Assembly (NCBI GenBank): GCA_029582165.1
Contig: CM055890.1
Coordinates: 9,427,787-9,491,786, forward strand
Length of the DNA stretch: 64,000 nucleotides
Source: Portulaca oleracea
Taxonomy: Eukaryota; Streptophyta; Magnoliopsida; Caryophyllales; Portulacaceae
Reading direction: 5' to 3'
Shown piece by piece: positions 32,785-43,784 of the stretch; position 1 is the first letter of the stretch; every line of letters begins with the position of its first letter. A program made the translations under genes and the position numbers. A model generated the notes under the pieces. It did not search any database and was not told the DNA's origin. It saw only the letters and a program-made list of their open reading frames with translations.

Positions 32785-33583
32785 TCAAAGGTTTGCTTGA
32801 CACTGATCATCCCATTCCACTTTTGCTCCTTTCTTGAGTTTCTTGAATAGTGGTTCACAAGTCATAGTGAGTTTGGAAATGAATCGGCTGATGTATTGTA
32901 CGCGACCAAGGAAACCTCGGATTTCCTTCTCCGTCTTAGGTGGTTTCATCTCTTGTATTGCTTTAATTTTTGATGGGTCCACCTCAATTCCACGTTGACT
33001 GACCACGAAACCTAGTAGCTTGCCTGACGTAACCCCAAATGCGCATTTTCGGGGATTGAGCCTCATGTTGTATTTTCTTAATCGAAGGAAGAACTTGCGA
33101 AGATTGGGGAGATGCTCTTCCCTGGTTTTGGACTTGACGATCATATCATCCACATATACCTCTACCTCTCTGTGCATCATGTCGTGGAGGAGGGTATTCG
33201 CGGTGCGCTGGTATGTGGCCCCCGCATTTTTCAGGCCAAAAGGCATCACTGTATAGCAATATGTACCCCAAGGAGTAATGAAAGATGTTTTCTCCATGTC
33301 TTCCTCTGCCATTTTGATTTGATTATACCCTGCGTAACCGTCCATGAAGGACAACAACTCATGTCCGCAAGTGTTATCCACTAGCACATCAATATGTGGC
33401 AAAGGGAAGCTATCCTTCGGGCTGGCTTTGTTTAGATCTCTGAAGTCAACGCACACCCTTATTCGTCCATCTTTCTTGGGAACCGGGACGATGTTGGCCA
33501 CCCAATCGGGATATTGCACTGCCCGTATGAACTTAGCCTTTAACTGCTCCATCACCTCATTCTCAATCTTCTTTGACCATTCC
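32785..33583 (-). CDS. Reverse transcriptase domain of the Tat-type element
   Basis: Blocks in order: VANIVPVPKKDGRIRVCVDF, RDLNKASPKD, FPLPHIDVLVD, SFMDGYAGYNQIKM, TPWGTYCYTVMPFGLKNAGA, EVYVDDMIVKS (catalytic YVDD, about 33160-33130), KCAFGVTSGKLLGF and IRGFLGRVQYISRFI. The full RT palm motifs are present. Upstream, the frame is broken by the duplication at 33424-33741, so it is disconnected from protease; downstream it runs into the decayed RNase H. Confidence 0.9.
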
Positions 33584-33741
33584 GGCTTTGTTTAGATCTC
33601 TGAAGTCAACGCACACCCTTATTCGTCCATCTTTCTTGGGAACCGGGACGATGTTGGCCACCCAATCGGGATATTACCTGCCGTATGAACTTAGCCTTTA
33701 AGCGCTCCATCACCTCATTCTCAATCTTCTTTGACCATTCC
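33424..33741. repeat. Tandem duplication (160 + 158 bp) in the N-terminal RT coding region
   Basis: 33424-33583 (GGCTTTGTTTAGATCTC... to ...TTGACCATTCC) is repeated at 33584-33741 with about five differences including a net 2-bp loss. The unit is not a multiple of three, so it adds a frameshift between protease and RT. Confidence 0.95.
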
Positions 33742-36098
33742 GGCGATCCTGCGAGCCTTTTTGCAAATCTGGTTTAGCGTCAGGATGTAGTGGAAGGGTA
33801 TGTTCAGCGATACTCCTGTCGATACCTGGCATGTCTTCATATGACCATGCAAACACGTCTTTGAATTCCCTAAGAAGTTCGGCGAAATCCTGTTGCTCTT
33901 TATCTGTTAAGGACTTGCCTAACTTAAGCTCCTGGGGCGTGTCCTCCGTCCCTACATTTATGCTTATGGTATCTTCAATGATCGCCACCTTTTCCTCAAA
34001 TTTATCCATGGCTTCTGTTAATTTATTTTGATCTTTTAAAGGTTCATCGTTTTCATTATCAGAATTGGCGCAACAGCTCGAGTAAGCAGAAATGTTCATC
34101 TTATTAAATGCAGAAATGGGTACATCAACAGACTCTGGGTTAATCCCGACCAACTTAGGACTACTAGACCCTGGCTTTACGACCTTTGGGACAGACTCTC
34201 CCCCAGACTCTCTTACAGATTCTCCTACAGAAAGCGTAAATTTATTCTCCTCATCGTCGATCCAGGTGATCTCACGATGGCCGCCGTCTTCTCCGATCAA
34301 CAGACTTGGGTCAAAGCTTGGGTTGGAAAGTGCAGCGATGACTGGGTCGATGACTTCTTCCTTGCGCGCTTCTTGCCCAAAGAGCATTCCAAAGATGCCG
34401 CCTCCAGCGAGGTGGGTCCATTCCAAAGGTGGGCGACTTCTCCTAGACGGGATGAACGTGGAGGTTGTGGTGACGGCACAGTCATTGAAGATTTCTAGCC
34501 CCGCCACTTGGATACCCTGAGATTTTAGGTAATGTGGTTCCGGGAAGCCGTAATAAGGGAAGTCATAACCCTCTCTTAAGAACTGTCCATTAAGAGTGCG
34601 CGGATATGGCTTGACTTGGTATAGGGTTGGAGAGTTGCCCAATCTTTTCTGCTTAGCCATGGCTAGCTTCGTCAGTCTCACTTCCTCCTTAGTTGGTTTG
34701 TAGCCTAGTCCGAACCTTCCTTTGTTTTTGAACACCTTGAAGTTTGGCGCCAACTTGTTCTTGGGATTTCGACCAAGTGGCATTCCCGGAAAATGACCTT
34801 GCTTCCGCAATATAGTATGGATATTAGGGTTTGAGTATGGATCGAAGTCAAAGTGAGCTTGATCCTGGCTCAAAGCCGCTACCATCTCAAAGCTGTGTAG
34901 CTCCTCGTCAGCTGAGCTATGTTCAATCTCGAGTGTGGGTTTCTTGGGGTCAAAAACAGCACTGAGGGGTTTACTTGAGATCGTGACTACTTGGCCTTGA
35001 ATGATTAATTTCACCTTCTGGTGTAAGGTAGAGGCGACAACATTGCACTCATGTAACCAAGGCCTTCCCAACAGCATGTTGAAAGAAGCCGGGATATCCA
35101 TTAGGTCGAATTCAAATTTCTTTCTTATGCAGTCTATGGTGATGGGAAGCACAATCGATCCTAGCGTCTTGCGGGGAGTTATCGTATCGCGCAAGCGAGC
35201 GATATTTTGGGTCAAATCTGTTTTGAACTCCTAACTTTGCGCGGTTCTCCACGGACGGACATTGTGGCGAACCATTGTCCACGAGAACAAGTGGTATGGT
35301 TTGAGTAGAGCACATGGCGGTGAGGTAAAGAGCCTTATTGTGAGAACCTCCCTCTTCGGGTAAGTCTTCATCCCCGAAGGTGATGGTAGGCTTCCCGGAA
35401 GTAATGTGAGAGATGATATCCTCTAGTGATGCTGAGGTAGGCACCATGAGCTTATTGAAGGCATCCAGCAGTATTTGCCTATGGTCTTGCGAAGCGCATA
35501 AAAGCTGCCAAATTGTGACTTTGGCCTTTGTTTTCTTCAGCTGCGTGAGGAAAGGATCTTCTGGCGGAGGTGTAGGGGTTTCCGTCATTTCGGGATTAGG
35601 GGTCGCTGCTGACAAGGTAGCATTCTTGTTATAGTAGCGGCGGACTGAAGGCGCAACTTGAGGAATTGTCATTTCTTCCACATCCCCTCCATCGTCAGAA
35701 GAGTCATATAATGGATGCTTATTGGTTTCAAGGTCAGTGGCCTCTTCGCCTTCTTCTTCACTTTCACTATCCCAAATGCCGTTGATGATGAGTTCCTCCG
35801 TGAGCGGGAGAGGAACTGAGCCAAATTGACCCATATCGGTGATGAGAGTGGACGGATCAACAATGTTCTCCTCCAAAAAGACGGCATTGGTGTGATTGGG
35901 CAATGGGTTCTCTTTGTTGTTGGGTTTTCGAGACGGGTTTGGTGGAGGAATAACACCGTCTCGGATTAGCCCTTCGATCTTATTTTTCAAAGACCAACAT
36001 ATTTCGGTGTCATGACCTCGACTGCGATGGAAGTTGCAGTATTTATTCCCATCCCACCTCGGAGGCTTAACCTCAGGTTCAGGGGTTGGCAGGGGCAA
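33710..36098 (-). pseudogene. Gag C-terminus, protease and protease-RT linker (one frameshift)
   Basis: First frame (36098-35112): a CHHC knuckle, CNFHRSRGHDTEIC, an acidic linker and the protease core LVLVDNGSPQ. A frameshift near 35200-35115 moves to the second frame (35215-33710): LPITIDCIRKKFEFDLMDIP, then LLGRPWLHECNVVAS, the conserved protease end of Tat/Ogre elements; a long linker (GLGYKPTKEE, FPEPHYLK); and DVFAWSYEDMPGID, the usual start of the RT region. An in-frame TAG at 36101-36099 separates it from gag. Confidence 0.85.
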
Positions 36099-37284
36099 CT
36101 AGATGATACCCTTTTTTACCAGCCTTTCCAACGCCCTGGCATAAGACATATCCAGTGGGTGGTAAGAGTCGAACCTTGGAGTGTATTGCCTTCGTTGGAT
36201 GGAATTAGTCTCAACAGTTTTCTGAGGGGGGCTAGGCGTGCTAGTGGCCCTCCTGTTGGAGCTAGATCCTTTCCAACCAGAATGTTGTGTGCTTTTTTTA
36301 TTGTTAGCAGCTTCAATTTGAACACATAAGTCCTTTAAAGTCTCAAAGTCTTTGATGGATTGGAAACCAAAATGCCGAGTGATGCGGGGATGGATTCCTT
36401 GTCTGAAGGTGCTTAGTTGCATTACGAAGGGGACGGACTCGTCGATTTGGAGATAACATGGAGTGCCATCGCTCGTAATAAGAGGAAGCAGTTCATCCTC
36501 CTTTTGTTTCATGGAAGTTAAATCATCCATTGACCTCCTTTTGCTTGAGCGTGAAATGGCTTATGAAGGTTTTGAATAACTCATCTGCGTTGGTCTTAAC
36601 TTGCTGGGGTAGATTTTGGTACCATACCTTGGCCTTACCTTCTAGAGTGGAAGGGAAGACTGTGGTATAGAGACTTTCGTCTACCTTATGGAGGGGAGCC
36701 AGCCTCAAGAATTCCTCCAAGTGGTGCGATGGATTTTCGGAGGGTCTAAATTTCATGTTTGGCACCTCAACCTTGTCCCTTATTCTCGATATACAATGTT
36801 TGGGGATGGCAAAGTCCATGCAGGGGTCGGTGAAGGTCGGATCGGTTTTCATCATCCTCCTAGTGAGCATATCAACCTTCTCTTCAAGCTTTCTGACATA
36901 AGGGTCCTCCGAAGTTTTGGAGCCCTTTGGTGTAAGTTTGGACCTGACCTCACCAGATGATTTAATTTGTAGGCCTTCAGTTTTGGTTTTGAGGCGTTGC
37001 CTTCTGTCCCCGTCATCATCCTCGGCCTCAGACTCAGACTCATAATAGTTTTCCTCTTCTTCGACTTCAACACCTAGCTTTTTATTGAGCTGCCTAATGG
37101 CTTCCAGCATGCCATTCATGGTCTGTTGGCTTTCATTGAACCTTTTTTCCAACTTCTCATTAGTCCTATCCTCCAAATCTGATATGTAAAAGGCTATTGC
37201 TTCCTGTATCCTCTCATATAGCCCATCAGGTAGCTTGTTACCAGAACTTTCCCCGGAAAGGTTGTTGTTAGGAGATCCCGACAT
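36099..37284 (-). pseudogene. Gag of the Tat-type element (one frameshift)
   Basis: Frame 1 (37284-36523) starts MSGSPNNNLSGESSG, has a coiled-coil-like Glu/Lys region and acidic stretch, then PSENPSHHLEEFLRLAPLHK, TLEGKAKVWYQNLP and FISHFTLKQK, the Retrotrans_gag core. A frameshift at about 36530 passes to frame 2 (36530-36099): QLSTFRQGIHPRITRHFGF and LKDLCVQIEAANNKKS. Frame 2 ends at TAG 36101-36099, beyond which the same frame continues. Confidence 0.85.
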
Positions 37285-38563
37285 GATGGATTCACTGGAT
37301 TCAACTGGGTGGGTTGGTGGTATGCTGTGGGATTGTGGGCGAGCCTCTGGGGTGTGCGGTCGCGGATGCGCTTGGAGATGGTATGCTATCTTGCTGTATG
37401 GGCCGATTAGTGCTCGAAAGAACTTTTTATGCTACCCACCCGATGTATGCATGACTTATTGGACCTACATGGACCTAGGACACAGACACGATGCCTATAT
37501 CTTTGGCGTGGGCGACTCACCCGCCGGCGGGAGTGCATGTCTTAACTCTACATGGACCTAGCATGGGGATGACAACGTGTCGTCTATTGGGTCCTTACTC
37601 GGATCGAGTCACGATTGCTTTTGGTTTCGGGCTTAGATTCGAGTGCGACGCAATAGGGATTAGACTTAGGAATGTCATAAAGGGTCGAATAGGATCATCG
37701 GCAGCGCATTGGCTGTCCGTGGGGTGAAGCGATCGAGGCCGAAGAAGAAAAAGAAGGCGACAGGTTCGGGGAACCGTCGGGTTCTCTCTTCAAGAATGGG
37801 CCCAGGCCAAGCGGTCACGTCTGAGATGGGCGGACTTCTCAGGCCAGAAACCCGTCTGGGTTCCTGGTGTCTAGTCTGCTCTTGCGTGTTCCTACGCGAA
37901 CTAGAATGACTCCCGACTCATGAAAAAGGTTGAATACTCGGGTCCGAAGACTCTTTATAACCAGACTCTTAAACTTTTTACAAGATGAAACTACATAACA
38001 TACATAGACTTGAAACTCTTTACGAAATAAAACTATACAACATATACATGGACTCAAAACTCTTTACAAACTAAAATTTTACAGCATATACAAAAATAAA
38101 ACTTTACAACTTATACATGGATTCTAAAATAAAATCACATAGCATACAAATGCGGGATTAACCTAACCATGACTCTAGGTCTTTAGGGATTTTTAGGTAC
38201 AGGAGATAACGTACCGCATGTTCTCGCCCCGGTGCATTCCCCCTACGTACGTAGGAAGCGATGTGTGGGGTGTTGCTCTTCGGGATTTCAGGGAAATCCT
38301 TAGAGTGTAACACGGGGAGAGGATGAGTCAAAGGCTTGGGTATGTAAGTGCATCCCACAAGTAGTGGCCAGCTCTCAGAGGGTAATCCTAGTTTTGGAAC
38401 CTACCAACGCTTTTGTGCTCCCCAGCCATAAGGCCCAAGAGTAGCCTGGATGCAATATGCCTAAAAAAAAATGATAAAAATATGAAATAAATTAATTCCT
38501 CCCTTTTTTACAAAAAACACTAAAATTCAACCCTTTCAAGTTTTACCCTCTTTTAAGTTTAAG
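37285..38563 (-). other. Untranslated leader between PBS and gag of the 20-kb element
   Basis: No coding frame supported. One AAACCCGTCTGGGTTCC motif at about 37848. Tat-group elements commonly have long leaders; the packaging signal would be expected here but cannot be recognised by eye. Confidence 0.5.
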
Positions 38564-38581
38564 TCCCCAGTGGAGTCGCCA
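38564..38581 (-). other. Primer-binding site of the 20-kb element
   Basis: The minus strand reads TGGCGACTCCACTGGGGA three bases inside the 5' LTR end (GGTCTACA-gat-TGG). The position and TGG start are typical. From memory it could fit an Arg-type tRNA as in Ogre elements, which needs checking against tRNA 3' ends. Confidence 0.75.
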
Positions 38582-38584
38582 ATC

Positions 38585-39743
38585 TGTAGACCCCGAAAAA
38601 ATCTGCCGATCTTTTCGCGGCGCTACTCAAAAGAAGAGTTCTCTTTTTTAAATTGGGAGCCGACTAGGATTGCTTATCCATAATTAAAGGTTTAACTTTT
38701 AAGGACACTTTTAAGTTAACAAATTAGATTAGCCCGAAAACTCGATTTTATTAAAGAAAAGAAAAGATGGAACGAGAAAAAAAAAAAAAAAAAAGAGGAA
38801 GCTCGAGGGGGAACCCGTCTGAGTTGCATAAAGACAAAACGAAAAAAAGAAAGAAAATAGAACCCAGACGGGTTCCTGAAGAAGCAAAAGACAAGAAAAG
38901 GGGCTAGGTACCCGTCTGGGTTACTGCCTCTGGCCCGGAGTAAATACGAGACGGGGAAACCCGTCTGAATTCCCTGCCACGAGAAGGAGAAAAAAATGAA
39001 AAAAAGTTTTCGGGAAAAGACAAATTGAAGGGTTAGAGTCGCCAGTTGAATTTAAGGATAAAACAACAAACCATTGAAAAAGAGACTCCGGCCTACGAAT
39101 CCAAAGACGAATTCGGGGGTAAGGTTACGAATTTGACGATAAAAATCATCAAACCCGCCTATTCAAACGAATAGACTCTACTAGAATTAAATTAAAGCGA
39201 CAGATTTGAAAAAAAGGGGAGGAATTGAATAAATTTCATAGATTTATCATTAATGTCATGCAATAAAAGAAAGAAAAGATACAAGAACACGTAGGATTAC
39301 ATTATGTACAAAAATACAAAAAAACTACGCTAACCTTTAAAATAAAGCACGCAAAGGAGGGAGAGGAGAGAAAGAATATACTAGTGTCAATACTCCTAGT
39401 ATATTCCGGTGTGTCCTTTGTGGGTGATGAATGGTGGGTATTTATAGGGGGGAAATTAGGTTTAGGTTTACGGTTTGGAGGCTAGGTTAAGCCGCGGTGC
39501 CGTGGGAAACCCAGACGGGTTCCTGGAAGGAAAACGGGCCTCGGGCCCAGGAACCCAGACGGGTTCCTGTGGTGTTGGAGCTGAGCTCCGGCCCACTGAA
39601 CCCAGGTTCCCGGCATTTGGGCTTTGTATATTTTTTTGGAGTTTTCGGTGGAAAGAGGCTTGCGTGCCATTTATCGGTTAGCCTATTTTCTAAAACTGAC
39701 ACTAAAAAAGAAAATAAAATAGATACAAAATTCAGCATCTACA
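38585..39743 (-). repeat. 5' LTR of the 20-kb element (1,159 bp)
   Basis: TG...CA ends with a 6-bp inverted repeat TGTAGA/TCTACA, followed by the target duplication CTATG. TATA box CCTATAAATACCC on the minus strand (TATTTATA at 39439-39446, plus). Two GGAACCCGTCTGGGTT copies lie 60-130 bp upstream of it in the transcription direction; further copies lie downstream of the start. Confidence 0.97.
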
Positions 39744-39767
39744 CTATGAAATAATTAAAAAAAGTAA

Positions 39768-39995
39768 TAAATAAGGAATACTCATGCAGTAACAGTTGCA
39801 ACAAACCTTAGACAAGGTAAAAATTAAATTACTTACATCTCCGATGAAGAGTATGATAAAAATTATTTCACAAAGGTAGAACATTTAATAAATAAAGAAT
39901 ACTCATGCACTAACAGTAAACCTAGCTTAGACAAGGTAAAAGTTACTTACATCTCCAATGAGGTAGGATAAAAAATTATTTTACAAAGGAATGTG
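39768..39995. repeat. Diverged tandem duplication (~115 bp unit) in flanking DNA
   Basis: TAATAAATAAGGAATACTCA...TAGACAAGGTAAAA...TTACTTACATCTCC occurs twice in direct orientation just right of the 20-kb element. Non-coding. Confidence 0.7.
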
Positions 39996-40365
39996 TAAAA
40001 ATTGTTACAACCCCAGGTAGGGTAAAAAAAACACTTATAACTTTGGACAGTGCTCGGATAAAATTATCACTAAATTTTGCAAAAATTACAAATTTGCCAT
40101 CCGAAAAAAAATGTCATCAGAATGCCATTAAACGTTGTTAACAGTGTCAAAAATGCCACTTTACCTGCAATTTACCTGCTATAGCCGGTAAACTGCAGAT
40201 GGGGGGTGTTTAATGATAACCTACCCTAATTAAAAATTTCACCCACCCAAAATTAATTAACCCCCCCTCCCACTTAAATTTTTACTGCCTATATTCACTG
40301 CCTCTCACCCCCTGAATGTTCATCTTTCTTCTTCCTCCAAAACTTCTTCACTCTGCGTAACCAAG

Positions 40366-41110
40366 TGTTCGGTCTCGTTCCGAGCCGAATTGTATCTCTT
40401 TTATAGGGTATTTTTGCTTGTTTTAGTCCCAAATATATATTAGATATAATAATTTCATGTTTTGTAGGAAAATAAGGAGTTAGAAGGGAATCAGGCTTAA
40501 TTGAGGCTTTTTAGGGAATCCCGAGTGATTTCCGAGCCAACCCGAGACCCGAGTTGAGAACCAAAGCAAAACAAAGGAAAGTGTCGGAAAGAAGATGGTC
40601 ACACTCGAGTTGCACAGGGTCTCGCCCATGACCATGTTCTGGGCGCCAACACATCGCCAAGGCAATGGGAAGAGACAGCCGAACAGAGAGCTGACTCGCC
40701 CGAGTCGGCAACTGACTCGCCCGTGACAAGATTCTGGGACAGTGACGACATAGGCCAAGGAAGCGGGGCAGAACGTCGACTCGCCCGAGTCAGGAAGTGA
40801 CTCACCCGAGTCACTCTGTTTTCTACGGACTTATGACGCGTGCTGCCGAGCTTAATTTAGGGTTTTGGGTTTTGTTTTCCTTCTTCTATAAATACCCACA
40901 TGTATTCAACACTAAAAGAGAGTAGTCTTAGTAGTTTAGGAGTAGAATTAGGTTAGATTAGGTTTATTGCTTTCCTTTATTTGCTTTAATCTCTCTTTAA
41001 TTGTTCTTCAAGTTTTCTTTATTGTTTTTCAAGCTCTCTTCAAGTTTTTTCTTGCAATTTGTATTGAACTCTTTCTCTTTCAAGCATTTTCCATTGAAGT
41101 GTTTTTCAAG

Positions 41111-41153
<43 letters not shown>

Positions 41154-41630
41154 GTTCTTTCTCTCTCTAATATCCATTGTTGACTTGATTTCAAAGCTTT
41201 CTTGGGTTAATCTCACCACAAATCCACTTTTAGTAAGGAGGAGGGCTAAGGGTCACAAATTCCACTCTCAAGTGGGGATTTGGGGATTCTTAGTAATCCA
41301 ATCCACAATTTCTTGTTTGTTCGAGAGAAATTACAAGTGTAGATTGAAGGTTAGAAGATTTTGGTCATCGAAGGTATAATTTCGTGCTCCTAATTTCATT
41401 ATTCATTCTAGTTTTCATTAATTGCTTTTAATTGCTTTATTTGATTTGATGCTTTTATTGCTTTCTTGAATACTACATGTCTAGGTTAGTTTAATTACTT
41501 TCCTTTACATAATTTACTGCTTTTCGCATTGAGAAAAACCCAAAACACTAACCGATTCCCTTGTCAAGCCTAACACCCATCCTCGTGGACCGACAACCCT
41601 ACTAAAAACCATAAAAATTACAACCGAACA
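40366..41630 (+). repeat. 5' LTR of the gag-only element
   Basis: TATA box CTATAAATACCC near 40887. GACTCGCCCGAGTC-type near-palindromes at about 40693-40805. A (CT)n microsatellite near 41118-41150 in the R/U5 part. Confidence 0.93.
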
Positions 41631-41631
41631 A

Positions 41632-41649
41632 TGGCGTCGTTGCCGGGGA
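41632..41649 (+). other. Primer-binding site of the gag-only element
   Basis: TGGCGTCGTTGCCGGGGA one base after the LTR end. It differs by one base from TGGCGCCGTTGCCGGGGA, the complement of the plant tRNA-Asp 3' end as I recall it. Confidence 0.8.
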
Positions 41650-41737
41650 TGTCGTTATTTAGTAGATTAGGCTATTGGTTTGTGTGTATATAGTTTATTA
41701 CTTTCTTGATTATGCTAGAAAAATGTAGCACAAAAAT

Positions 41738-42450
41738 TTGAATATAGAGAAAAAAAATATAAAAAAAGTAGAAAATAGAGTCATGGCTAGTCCCCAATTC
41801 CCCCAATTTGAGCATGAAATATGTAGGAGATATTTTGCTAGATTACATGATTATCGTGCTCAATGTGAACTATATGGTATCTTCTATGGTACATTCGATC
41901 TTTTGGGGATTGTGAATGAGGGTGTGAATTATGAGATCCGAAACCTTTTAGAATATTACGGGTTTTCTGCTTTAGGTAAAGAAAAAGCATGTGAGTTACT
42001 TGAATGGTTGTCTAGGGATTCCTATGAGTTTGAGCAACAAAGTGTTAGTCCTAACTTCCAACCTCCTTATGCACCGCCCTCTGGGAACGAACCTGAACAA
42101 TCATGTGAATACCCCGTGTATGTTGATGATCAATTTTATGGTGGGGGTTATGTGGAAAACTGTTATGATCTTTCCCAAAGTGTTATGGTTGAGTCTCATC
42201 CTTTGTGCGTGCATTGTGAATCTCCATACCATGCTTCTGAATCTTGTGTGGATGTTAAACTAGATAAATTCGTGCTGGAATATATGGTTTGCAAGATGTG
42301 GTGCGTGAGAAAGTGAATGAATGCTTGCATAAATTTGAACACATGCTTAAAACTTGGGCAGAAGCTTTTTCTGCACAATTGGTTGGTTCGAATGTTGAAG
42401 TAGGTCATTCATCGTCCTTGAGCCCTGAAATGCATGTCGATTTTCTGTGT
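41738..42450 (+). pseudogene. Gag-like protein with one CCHC zinc knuckle
   Basis: 192-codon frame; the likely start is the inner MASPQFPQFEHEICRR at 41783. The N-terminal half is helical in appearance (RRYFARLHDYRAQCELYG, YEIRNLLEYYGFSA). A knuckle CVHCESPYHASESC (C-x2-C-x4-H-x4-C) lies near 42208-42249. The frame breaks near 42290 and continues in another (DVVREKVNECLHKFEHMLKT) to about 42450, where a second shift leads into the acidic frame. It probably once formed one long polypeptide. Confidence 0.7.
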
Positions 42451-43784
42451 ATGATTATGATGATGACTACTGCAACCGACCATGCCTTGGACTACTTAGC
42501 GATTCCTTACCTCTAGCTGCACCTAGTGAGCATGAGGAACATGATGATCTTGTGTGTGATGATGAAGAACTTGATGAAAACTTGCTTGATGATGAACCAT
42601 TGTCCACACCATTACCCATGCTTTTCTGTGAAGAAAAAGTTGAGTCTATTGAATGCCATGATACTTGTGATGAAATTGAACTTGATCTTGTTGAGAGTGA
42701 AGTTAAATCTTTTGTGATTGAATGTGTGCTTGATACCGATTTGTTCACTTTCATTGAGGGTCATTGTATCAGTGAGGCATTAGCTACCCTTTCATGTGAA
42801 TCTATTGATGTGGAATCTTGTGATGATGAGCTTGATTCTTTGGAAAATGATCATGATTGTTTGAACTTGGCTTGTGACAATAATGTTTTTGATGATGACA
42901 TGTTTTATGAGTCATTCACGATGGGTTATGACCCTGAGCCTTCCACTTTCACTTTTAATGACGCTTTGAATGTTGCACCTTTGCCTTCTGATATTGATAG
43001 TTCTTCTGATGAGTCTGATATTGATGAAGATGAAGATGTGCATGTTTGTGATGTTGGCAGTGTTATGATGTGGTCTAACTCTGCTTTTTCCTTATCACCC
43101 ATTGATGGTTATGATGATTATTTGGATGAAAGTGGTGATTTGGAATCTATGTTTGATGAAAATTGCATCGATATTGAGTTTGAACCATTGTTTGCATCCA
43201 AGTCTTTGCATGAGCATGTTCAGGAATGTGTTGTATTGTCCCCTCCTGTTGATTTGTATACCCAATCTCCATTTACGAGCCAATGGGAGGATTCATTTGT
43301 CATGTCTCATTTCATCGTGCCTAGGAAAATCTTGTACAATCATGTAGTTCGTCATTTTACTGACCTTTCTAAGGCATTTGATAAACTGTTAAGAGCACTA
43401 ATGTTTGGTGATGTGATTTTGCGAGCGTGCTCTTACCTACACCATTCTGAGATGCATGAGAGAATGCATGACTTATTACTCCGGGCGTTGACTGGTTCCG
43501 ACATGGTGCCTGATATCTTGAGGTGGGAAGGAGTGAGTCTACTGATAAGAAGCCTTCTAGGTAATATCCTTCCTCACCTTTTTCTTGTACAGTTAGTAAG
43601 TATTCTTTCTTTTCCTCTTTTATTTTCTCTTTGTGTGTTTCTTTTTCTTTTATTTTGGGGTGCTTGCTTACCTACTTCTGTTTCCTTTGAGGATATGGCA
43701 ACCTCTTTGTGTGGGAGTGGGAGGGTAGTATGCACTCCGCGTTTTGAGTTTAAGAAAAAAAAAAGAGTGAGAGTCGTTTTGTAA
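42447..43784 (+). CDS. 445-codon acidic protein of the gag-only element, function unknown
   Basis: Very rich in Asp/Glu and Cys in its first 250 residues (DDEELDENLLDDEPLS, SSDESDIDEDEDVHV), then a mixed part (FTDLSKAFDKLLRALMFGDV). Residues about 370-402 form a hydrophobic stretch (LVSILSFPLLFSLCVFLFLL) that could be a membrane segment, then a basic end (KKKKRVRVVL). I recognise no domain. The hydrophobic stretch comes from T-rich DNA and may be non-coding read-through, so I do not call it env. It overlaps the end of the gag frame; two frameshifts probably separate them. Confidence 0.45.
   Translation: MYDYDDDYCNRPCLGLLSDSLPLAAPSEHEEHDDLVCDDEELDENLLDDEPLSTPLPMLFCEEKVESIECHDTCDEIELDLVESEVKSFVIECVLDTDLFTFIEGHCISEALATLSCESIDVESCDDELDSLENDHDCLNLACDNNVFDDDMFYESFTMGYDPEPSTFTFNDALNVAPLPSDIDSSSDESDIDEDEDVHVCDVGSVMMWSNSAFSLSPIDGYDDYLDESGDLESMFDENCIDIEFEPLFASKSLHEHVQECVVLSPPVDLYTQSPFTSQWEDSFVMSHFIVPRKILYNHVVRHFTDLSKAFDKLLRALMFGDVILRACSYLHHSEMHERMHDLLLRALTGSDMVPDILRWEGVSLLIRSLLGNILPHLFLVQLVSILSFPLLFSLCVFLFLLFWGACLPTSVSFEDMATSLCGSGRVVCTPRFEFKKKKRVRVVL

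Larger units (their letters stand above)
19731..39743 (-). mobile_element. Complete 20-kb Ty3/gypsy Tat/Ogre-type retrotransposon with two antisense accessory genes
   Basis: The LTRs at the two ends are near identical, with TGTAGA...TCTACA termini. The 5-bp target duplication CTATG lies at 19726-19730 and 39744-39748. PBS is at 38581-38564. Order on the minus strand: gag, protease, RT, RNase H, a second archaeal-type RNase H, integrase, then about 10 kb before the 3' LTR. The second RNase H upstream of integrase marks the Tat/Ogre group. The 10-kb tail carries a PMD gene and a DUF7745-like gene on the plus strand, a minisatellite, and dispersed AACCCGTCTGGGTT modules. I counted about six substitutions and a few small indels between the LTRs over about 1,137 bp, so the insertion is recent, yet pol is broken in several places; this copy is probably non-autonomous. 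Antisense extra frames, including PMD ones, are known from Tat-group elements as I recall. Confidence 0.95.

Noticed and set aside
34092..34520. Plus-strand frames of 60-140 codons across gag-pol of the 20-kb element
   Set aside because: Shadows of the minus-strand polyprotein frames; no independent domains.
42447..43784. Envelope-like protein because of the hydrophobic stretch
   Set aside because: A single hydrophobic run from T-rich DNA at the end of an acidic frame; no signal peptide, fusion motif or position after pol.
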